Of a stretch of DNA of 12,244 nucleotides, positions 7,028 to 12,244 are shown one piece after another. The notes below the pieces were generated by a model, which had not been told where the DNA came from, did no database searches, and saw nothing but the letters and a program-made list of their open reading frames with translations. Position numbers and translations under genes: made by a program. The DNA comes from Alphaproteobacteria bacterium. Lineage in GTDB: Bacteria; Pseudomonadota; Alphaproteobacteria; CBDBCS01; JAHZLG01. The DNA is taken from positions 1 through 12,244 of the forward strand of contig JAHZLG010000188.1 in the NCBI GenBank assembly GCA_022599995.1, read 5' to 3'. Position 1 is the first letter of the stretch; every line of letters starts with the position of its first letter.

Positions 7028-7176
7028 CGCGAGGGGCTCAACGTTACAGGAAAGTTACAGGGGCTTAGGGGGGGCAAAGAAAACTGGGAGACAACGGAAG
7101 ACTACCAAAAGGCAGGAGATTGGAGCAATCCAACGACAGAGTCCTCCGTGCCTAGCAACCGTTGCCATCGGAAAAC

Positions 7177-7206
7177 ACCATAATCACAAGAGCATATTTG
7201 TATCAA
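7177..7206 (-). promoter_or_regulatory. putative sigma70-type promoter for pepA
   Basis: On the minus strand TTGATA (7206-7201, five of six to consensus) and TATGGT (7182-7177, four of six) stand 18 bp apart. This would give a leader of about 140 nt before the pepA ATG. It is a consensus match only. Confidence 0.35.
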
Positions 7207-7329
7207 CCCTGCGTGTCCCCTTCCCCTCGCGGCTCGGATGCAGGTTGAGGGTGCCCCTTCGCGTCATTGTCGCTTGCTTCATCGCCAATTCCTGCTGGTC
7301 ACTACCTTGGTCAGGCTGGTCAGGCTTGC

Positions 7330-7401
7330 GCCCTCCAGTTGTATCTAGGCGGGACTGTGCCCTCCAGTCTTATCTAGGCGAGATTGCGCCCCCCAGTCGT
7401 A
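7330..7401. repeat. 29-bp direct repeat, two full copies and one partial, in the pepA-alaS intergenic region
   Basis: Units start at 7330, 7359 and 7388, each with GCCCTCCAGT or a near match. The first two also share TATCTAGGCG; the third fades after about 14 bp. A shorter duplication, GGTCAGGCT twice, lies just before at about 7311-7326. The array is immediately upstream of the putative alaS promoter. The rest of 7028-7544 holds only the two promoter candidates. Confidence 0.85.
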
Positions 7402-7430
7402 GAGAAGCAGGGACAAGTGCCCTTGGCTTT

Positions 7431-7459
7431 TTGACTCTGGGCTAGGGGTGTTTTATCTT
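7431..7459 (+). promoter_or_regulatory. putative sigma70-type promoter for alaS
   Basis: TTGACT (7431-7436, five of six to consensus) is followed after exactly 17 bp by TATCTT (7454-7459, four of six). The predicted start near 7466 leaves a leader of about 80 nt before the alaS ATG. This is the best promoter match seen in the window. Confidence 0.5.
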
Positions 7460-7544
7460 TTCGGCGTCTGCCCTTCGTTTGGACGTCACCCGCCCTCACG
7501 GCACCTCTTTGTGCACTCGCAATCCATCAACCAACGACGCCACC

Positions 7545-10421
7545 ATGACCCACGACCTCGCCAGCATACGGCGACAATTCATCGACCATTTTGCCCGTGA
7601 TGGTCACCTCCATTTGCCGTCGGCTCCGTTGGTGCCGAGCAATGACCCTACGTTGCTGTTCACCAACTCGGGGATGGTGCCGTTCAAGAACATCTTCACC
7701 GGCAACGAAACCCCACCAGCTCCCACCGCCGTCACCGTGCAAAAGTGCATCCGCGCGGGCGGCAAGCACAATGACCTGGAGAATGTCGGGTTTACCGCGC
7801 GCCATCATACCTTCTTCGAGATGATGGGCAATTTCTCCTTCGGCACCTACTTCAAAGAGCACGCCATCGAATCAGCGTGGGGGTTCGTGACAAAAACGCT
7901 CGGCCTTGATCCCACCAAGCTATTGGTGACCGTCTATCACACCGATGATGACGCCATTCGCCTCTGGAAGTCGATTGCCAACCTTTCGGACGATCGGATC
8001 ATCCGCATCGACACCTCGGATAATTTCTGGCAGATGGGGCCGACCGGGCCATGCGGGCCATGCTCGGAAATCTTCTTTGATCACGGCGACACCATTCCGG
8101 GCGGCCCCCCGGGTTCCCCTGATGAAGACGGCGATCGCTTTATCGAGATTTGGAACCTCGTGTTCATGCAGCACGAGCAATTCGCCGATGGCAACCGCAC
8201 CGACCTGCCCCACCCGTCTATCGACACCGGGATGGGACTCGAGCGTATCGCCGCCGTGATGCAAGGAGTCACCGATAACTACGACACCGACCTCTTCCGC
8301 CAAATCATGGGAGAGGCCGAGGCGCTGACCCGCACTGCCGTCACCGCGGCCAACAAGCCCAGCTTCAAAGTGCTTGCCGACCATGCGCGCGCCGTGGCCT
8401 TCATGGTTGCCGACGGAATCACGCCCTCCAATGAGGGTCGCGGCTATGTTCTCCGTCGCATCCTCCGCCGTGCCATGCGACACGCCAATAGTCTTGGCCA
8501 TCGCGAGGTCTTCTTGACCGGGTTGGTGCAAACGGTCATCGACTCGATGTCGGGTTACTACACCGAGCTCACCGAGGCTTCTCCCTTGATTCTCGACACG
8601 GTCGCCAACGAAGAGCAACGATTCATCGACCTGCTCGATCGCGGCATGCGGCTTTTGACGCGCGCGGTTGCCGACCATCAATCGGCAGGGGTGCTCCCCG
8701 GCGAGCTGGCCTTCACCCTGTACGACCGCTATGGCTTCCCTTTTGATCTCACCGCTGACGTGCTCCGCGGGCACGGCATGACCGTTGACGAACCGGGGTT
8801 CAATGCCGCGATGGGTGCCCAGCAACAGCGCGGGCGTGCCAGCTGGAAGGGATACGATGCGGCGGCAACCCTTCCCAAGATTCCCGCGAGCTGGCAGACA
8901 ACCTTCACCGGCTATGCCCTCGACTCTTCGGCCATTTCTGCTTCCGATTCTCTTGCCACCCCTCCCGCCCCTCCCACCCCTCCCACCCCCGACTCCTCGC
9001 TCGAATCCTCGGGCGACTCCTCGGGCGACTCGAGGCAAGAGTCGCCGTCTTTGCCCCATGCGCCATCGACGCCAACCCATTACACGGGCAACATCCTTGG
9101 TCTGATCGACGACGGGCAGACGGTGAACACCCTGACACCCCACGCCGAGAGGCTCCCTGCGACAGACGCGCAAGCTCCTGCCACGGATGCTTCCGCTTCG
9201 GGAGGCACCCCATCCAGTGCCGCACTGCAAGCTGTGATCGTCGACCAATCGCCGTTCTATGGCGAGGCAGGAGGACAGCAAGGCGATTGCGGCTTTATCA
9301 CCGACGCCAATGGCGGCGTGTTTCAAGTGCACGACACACAACACCTCCACGGGGTGCTGGTGCACTGGGGACAGTGCACGGCAGGGACTCTGCACACCGC
9401 ATCTTCTGTGACCCTCTCTGTGGACACCCTGCGCCGTGCAGGGTTGCGCCAACACCACTCGGCGACTCACCTCCTGCATGCTGCGCTTCGGCGTGTGCTC
9501 GGGACGGGGGTGACCCAAAAAGGATCGCTGGTTACCCCGTCCCAGTTGCGCTTTGACTTTAGCCATCACGCCCCGCTCAGCGTGCTCCATCGCCAGACCA
9601 TCGAGCAGTTGGTGAACGCCGAGATCAGGAAAAACACCCCGGTGCAGACGCAGCTGATGCCATTGGACGAGGCCAAAGCAGCCGGTGCCATGGCCCTCTT
9701 CGGCGAGAAGTACGCGGATGACGTGCGGGTTGTCCGCATGGGCGACACCTTCTCGACCGAGCTCTGCGGGGGCACCCACGTCGATCGAACGGGCGACATT
9801 GGCACATTTGTGATCGAATCAGAATCGGGAGTCGCGGCGGGCGTCCGCCGCATCACCGCCATGGCAGGTGAGGCAGCAACCATGCATTGGCAGAAACAAG
9901 CCGACTTGTTGCACGCCATCACCACGGCGGTGAAGGCTCCCGCTGACCAGGTCGTGCTCCGCATCGAACGCCTGCAAGCCGAGACCAAAGAGTGGAAGCA
10001 CAAAGCAGAGTCGCAACAAGGCACTGGACTGCAACGCCTTGCGTTCACCGCCCCATTGCAGGATGGGAGGCACGTTGCGGTCGTGTTGGCCTATGTGGAA
10101 GGGGCCGACAAATCGACCAACCTCAAAGCCATTGTTGACACCCTGCGGCGGGAGGCAGCCCCGACAACCGACGCTGGGGCGGATGTTGTCGCTGCGCTTT
10201 ATGTGGTGGCGGGGGTTGCCTCAAGTGGGACGACGTTGGTGGTGGCGGGGACGTCGATGGATTCTCGCGGCGTTGTCCGTGCCCTTGCCCCGTCTATTGG
10301 CGCAAAGGGCGGAGGTGGAAAGCCTGATATGGCGCAAACAGGCGGATCGACAGTTCTCTCGCGTGATGGGGTGACAAATGCGCTCAAACAGGTCATTGCC
10401 GAGATGGTCGTGCCAAACTAG
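7545..10421 (+). CDS. alaS: alanyl-tRNA synthetase
   Basis: Class II synthetase that charges tRNA-Ala and edits mischarged Ser/Gly. The aminoacylation domain begins at once with IRRQFIDHFARDGH, then LLFTNSGMVPFKNIF, motif 2 FTARHHTFFEMMGNFSFG and motif 3 GMGLERIAAVMQG. Helical tRNA-binding motifs follow (ADHARAVAFMVADG, NEGRGYVLRRILRRAMRH). The editing domain has zinc-site motifs HHSATHLLH (H638, H642) and CGGTH (C741, H745). The C-Ala domain ends with GAKGGGGKPDMAQTGG. Length is 958 residues against 876 in E. coli. The excess is low-complexity sequence at about 460-511 and 533-560, between the tRNA-binding and editing regions. The start is the ATG at 7545 because it directly precedes the canonical N-terminus; an in-frame TTG at 7479 would add 22 unconserved residues. 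No Shine-Dalgarno is apparent. Confidence 0.97.
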   Translation: MTHDLASIRRQFIDHFARDGHLHLPSAPLVPSNDPTLLFTNSGMVPFKNIFTGNETPPAPTAVTVQKCIRAGGKHNDLENVGFTARHHTFFEMMGNFSFGTYFKEHAIESAWGFVTKTLGLDPTKLLVTVYHTDDDAIRLWKSIANLSDDRIIRIDTSDNFWQMGPTGPCGPCSEIFFDHGDTIPGGPPGSPDEDGDRFIEIWNLVFMQHEQFADGNRTDLPHPSIDTGMGLERIAAVMQGVTDNYDTDLFRQIMGEAEALTRTAVTAANKPSFKVLADHARAVAFMVADGITPSNEGRGYVLRRILRRAMRHANSLGHREVFLTGLVQTVIDSMSGYYTELTEASPLILDTVANEEQRFIDLLDRGMRLLTRAVADHQSAGVLPGELAFTLYDRYGFPFDLTADVLRGHGMTVDEPGFNAAMGAQQQRGRASWKGYDAAATLPKIPASWQTTFTGYALDSSAISASDSLATPPAPPTPPTPDSSLESSGDSSGDSRQESPSLPHAPSTPTHYTGNILGLIDDGQTVNTLTPHAERLPATDAQAPATDASASGGTPSSAALQAVIVDQSPFYGEAGGQQGDCGFITDANGGVFQVHDTQHLHGVLVHWGQCTAGTLHTASSVTLSVDTLRRAGLRQHHSATHLLHAALRRVLGTGVTQKGSLVTPSQLRFDFSHHAPLSVLHRQTIEQLVNAEIRKNTPVQTQLMPLDEAKAAGAMALFGEKYADDVRVVRMGDTFSTELCGGTHVDRTGDIGTFVIESESGVAAGVRRITAMAGEAATMHWQKQADLLHAITTAVKAPADQVVLRIERLQAETKEWKHKAESQQGTGLQRLAFTAPLQDGRHVAVVLAYVEGADKSTNLKAIVDTLRREAAPTTDAGADVVAALYVVAGVASSGTTLVVAGTSMDSRGVVRALAPSIGAKGGGGKPDMAQTGGSTVLSRDGVTNALKQVIAEMVVPN
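8922..9077 (+). repeat. low-complexity Ser/Pro/Asp insert in alaS
   Basis: About 52 codons encode PPAPPTPPTP-type and ESSGDSSGDS-type repeats (AlaS residues 460-511). The underlying DNA shows short direct repeats such as CCTCCCACC and CCTCGGGCGACT, the latter twice. A second, Ala/Thr/Asp-rich stretch with PATDAQAPATDA follows at 9141-9224. Both are in frame and lie just before the editing domain. Confidence 0.8.
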
Positions 10422-10494
10422 GGTCGGTTTTCGTCCAGCTGGCGGTAATGAGGGCTGTTGCACCTGCTGACCATACCGACTGTTTCTCGGAATT

Positions 10495-11090
10495 TGGTGC
10501 TATCACCATAACTACACTGCCAAGCCATCATGGGCGTCATCGGTGCGATCACCATAACTACGCTACCACGGCATCATAGCTGTCATCGGTGCTATCACCA
10601 TAACTACGCTGTCAAGGTATGATGGGCGTCATCGGTGCTATCACCCTAGCCGTACTGCCAAGGCATAATGGCCGTCATTGGTGTTATCGCCATAGCCGCA
10701 CTGCCAAGGTATCATGGGCGTTAGTGGTGCTATCACCATAACCGCACGGCCAAGCCATCATGGGCGTCATCGGTGTTATCACTATAACTAGTACCACAGC
10801 ATCATGGCTGTCATCGGTGTTATCACTATAACTACGCTGCCAAGGTATCATGGGCGTCATCGGTGCTATCGCCGTAACCGCACTGCCAAGGCATCATGGG
10901 CGTCATTGATGCTATCACCCTAGCCGCACTGCCAAGGTATCATGGGCGTCATTGGTGTTATCGCCATAGCCGCACTGCCAAGGCATCATGGCTGTCATTG
11001 GTGTTATCGCCATAGCCGCACTGCCAAGTTATCATGGGCGTCATCGGTGCTATCCACATAGCCACACGGCCAAGCTATCATGGGCGTCAC
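10495..11090. repeat. 46-bp tandem repeat array, 13 copies, between alaS and the ferredoxin gene
   Basis: Thirteen contiguous units start at 10495 and recur every 46 bp (the seventh is 44 bp). Each begins YGGTGYTATCRCCATARC, continues with a CACTGCCAAGG-like core and ends in ATCATGGGCGTCAT. Copies differ by scattered substitutions across the whole unit, so no repeat/spacer alternation exists. GGTGCTATCACC inside most copies is an imperfect dyad (GGTG with CACC, 4-nt centre). The unit is not a multiple of three and no frame codes across it. The 73 nt between the alaS stop and the array, and the 97 nt after it, hold nothing else recognised. Confidence 0.95.
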
Positions 11091-11187
11091 TGCCGGCATT
11101 GGCGGCATCGTCGCAACCACAGTACCATTGTGCCCCCGTTGTCACCCCCTTCTCTTCTCCATCTCCCGTAGTCTGTTCGTGCCCCCC

Positions 11188-11523
11188 ATGTCTGATTCCG
11201 ATCTCGACGCCGTCACCATCACCGTCACCGACCACGACGCCAAGGTGCACACCATATCCGTCCCCACCGACTTCCCCCTGATGCAGGGACTGATTGAGCA
11301 CCTCCCGCTGAAAGCCGAGTGCGGTGGTGCCTGTGCCTGCGCCACCTGCCACGTCTATCTTGCCGACCCGTCACTGTTCTCCGCCCCCAGCGAGGATGAA
11401 ATAGATATGCTCGATATGGCGTTTTCGGTGAACACGAACTCCCGCCTCTCGTGCCAACTGATGATCTCCCCTGCCCACGCGGGGATGGTCGTAACCCTTG
11501 CCCCCGGCACCGAAAAAGACTGA
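11188..11523 (+). CDS. fdx: [2Fe-2S] ferredoxin, adrenodoxin/ISC type
   Basis: Small electron carrier of 111 residues for Fe-S cluster assembly or a cytochrome P450/oxygenase partner. The cluster ligands follow the pattern C-x5-C-x2-C plus a distal Cys: C45, C51 and C54 in CGGACACATCHVYL, and C89 in SRLSCQL. EDEIDMLDMAF before NSRLSCQ is the typical helix and loop of the adrenodoxin-like group common in alphaproteobacteria. The ATG at 11188 fits the family length; the frame is open upstream into the 46-bp array but that part is not ferredoxin-like. No Shine-Dalgarno is visible. The stop lies 23 nt before purE, so the two genes may be cotranscribed. Which ferredoxin subfamily it belongs to cannot be fixed here because no isc genes are adjacent. 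Confidence 0.92.
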   Translation: MSDSDLDAVTITVTDHDAKVHTISVPTDFPLMQGLIEHLPLKAECGGACACATCHVYLADPSLFSAPSEDEIDMLDMAFSVNTNSRLSCQLMISPAHAGMVVTLAPGTEKD

Positions 11524-11534
11524 AACAGCGCAAC

Positions 11535-11539
11535 AAGGA
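11535..11539 (+). promoter_or_regulatory. Shine-Dalgarno for purE
   Basis: AAGGA ends 7 nt before the ATG at 11547 and fixes that start over the longer open frame that reaches back into the ferredoxin gene. Confidence 0.65.
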
Positions 11540-11546
11540 TCAACCT

Positions 11547-12122
11547 ATGCCCTCAACTGATTCGATGGCCTCAGATAAAAAGAGCACAGGCAACACCCCC
11601 TCGGGGGCCCTATTCCCGCCAACGCCGACCCGGGTGGCGATCGTGATGGGGAGTGCATCCGATTGGCCAACCATGCGGCATGCCGCCGAGCTTTGCTTGT
11701 CGCTGGAGATAGATTTCTTCGCGCGGATAGTCTCTGCCCATCGCACCCCCAAGCGGCTCGTGCAATTTGCCGAGCAGGCTGCTGACCACGGTGTCCACGT
11801 GATCATTGCCGGTGCTGGAGGGGCAGCCCATCTCCCGGGCATGATTGCCTCGCTGACCTCGTTGCCGGTGCTCGGCGTCCCCGTGCAAAGCAAAGCTCTG
11901 AGCGGCATGGATTCGTTACTCTCGATCGTGCAAATGCCGGGCGGTGTCCCGGTAGGAACGCTTTCGATTGGCGACTCGGGGGCAAAGAATGCTGCGTTGT
12001 TGGCGGCACGGGTGCTGGCATTGGCGGATGCCCCCCTGCGACAACGCCTTGCCGAATGGACCGAGAAGACAACCCGCTCGGTTGGTCTTACGATTACCCC
12101 TGATGCCGATGCCACTGCCTAG
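11547..12122 (+). CDS. purE: N5-carboxyaminoimidazole ribonucleotide mutase
   Basis: Class I PurE converts N5-CAIR to CAIR in purine synthesis. The conserved motifs are VMGSASDWPTM (33-43), the active-site histidine H65 in SAHRTP, AGAGGAAHLPGM (88-99) and the ALSGMDSLLSIVQMPGGVPVGT stretch, followed by GAKNAALLAARVLA. The protein has 191 residues against 169 in E. coli. The difference is mainly an N-terminal extension of about 28 residues rich in Ser, Thr, Pro and Lys. The start at 11547 rests on the AAGGA site. The partner gene purK would be expected downstream but lies beyond the edge, if present. The TAG stop overlaps the first unit of a 22-bp tandem array. Confidence 0.95.
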   Translation: MPSTDSMASDKKSTGNTPSGALFPPTPTRVAIVMGSASDWPTMRHAAELCLSLEIDFFARIVSAHRTPKRLVQFAEQAADHGVHVIIAGAGGAAHLPGMIASLTSLPVLGVPVQSKALSGMDSLLSIVQMPGGVPVGTLSIGDSGAKNAALLAARVLALADAPLRQRLAEWTEKTTRSVGLTITPDADATA

Positions 12123-12244
12123 CGTTCGTCTAGCATGATCCTAGCGTCCGTCCAGCATGAGCCTAGCGTCCGTCCAGCATGAGCCTAGCGTCCGTCCAGC
12201 ATGAGCCTAGCGTCCGTCCAGCATGAGCCTAGCGTCCGTCCAGC
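12121..12244. repeat. 22-bp tandem repeat array running off the right edge
   Basis: Five full units and a 14-bp partial one. Each unit reads AGCGTCCGTCCAGC followed by ATGAGCCT. The first copy (12121-12142) has three substitutions and contains the last two bases of the purE TAG; the other copies are identical over all visible bases, which suggests recent expansion away from purE. The total copy number is unknown because the array leaves the window. Confidence 0.95.

Noticed and set aside
7479..7544. Upstream TTG start extending alaS by 22 residues
   Set aside because: The added residues do not resemble AlaS, and the ATG at 7545 directly precedes the canonical N-terminus.
7920..9779. 619-codon open frame antisense to alaS
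   Set aside because: It lies opposite the well-conserved alaS frame and is explained by GC-rich codon use; its translation shows no known motif.
10495..11090. CRISPR array
   Set aside because: Substitutions are spread over the whole 46-bp unit, so there is no constant repeat with variable spacers, and no cas genes are present.
11451..11546. Longer purE reading frame beginning inside the ferredoxin gene
   Set aside because: It overlaps the ferredoxin C-terminus; the ATG at 11547 has a well-spaced AAGGA.

Overview
The window looks like a piece of a GC-rich proteobacterial chromosome, probably alphaproteobacterial. The MiaB motifs, the adrenodoxin-type [2Fe-2S] ferredoxin and the pepA/holC neighbourhood fit that group. 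This is a judgement from motif recognition; no database search was possible. No rRNA, tRNA, transposase, phage gene or CRISPR array was seen.

Layout. On the minus strand, reading right to left from 7027: pepA (leucyl aminopeptidase), a large 17-bp tandem array, holC (DNA polymerase III chi), carA (carbamoyl-phosphate synthase small subunit), a beta-class DNA methyltransferase without a restriction partner, a G-rich spacer, and the 5' part of miaB (tRNA methylthiotransferase), which leaves the window on the left. Divergent from pepA on the plus strand: alaS (alanyl-tRNA synthetase), a 13-copy 46-bp array, a [2Fe-2S] ferredoxin gene, purE, and a 22-bp array that starts on the purE stop codon and leaves the window on the right. 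All the genes are housekeeping genes (translation, replication, nucleotide synthesis, Fe-S and peptide metabolism) except the methyltransferase.

The striking property is the amount of tandem repetition. Nearly every spacer of any size carries an array (5-, 17-, 29-, 46- and 22-bp units). Nearly every protein carries a low-complexity or repeat-derived insert: ten hexapeptides in MiaB, acidic repeats in CarA and PepA, Ser/Pro/Asp-rich loops in AlaS, and duplicated start regions in HolC and the methyltransferase. Where a clear unit or period exists inside a coding region it is a multiple of three (15, 18, 36 bp). The units of the spacer arrays (5, 17, 29, 46, 22 bp) are not. This suggests one repeat-generating process acting across the genome, filtered by selection for reading frame. 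The catalytic motifs that can be seen in the enzymes are intact, so the genes look functional. Several genes lack an evident Shine-Dalgarno sequence; carA and purE have one.
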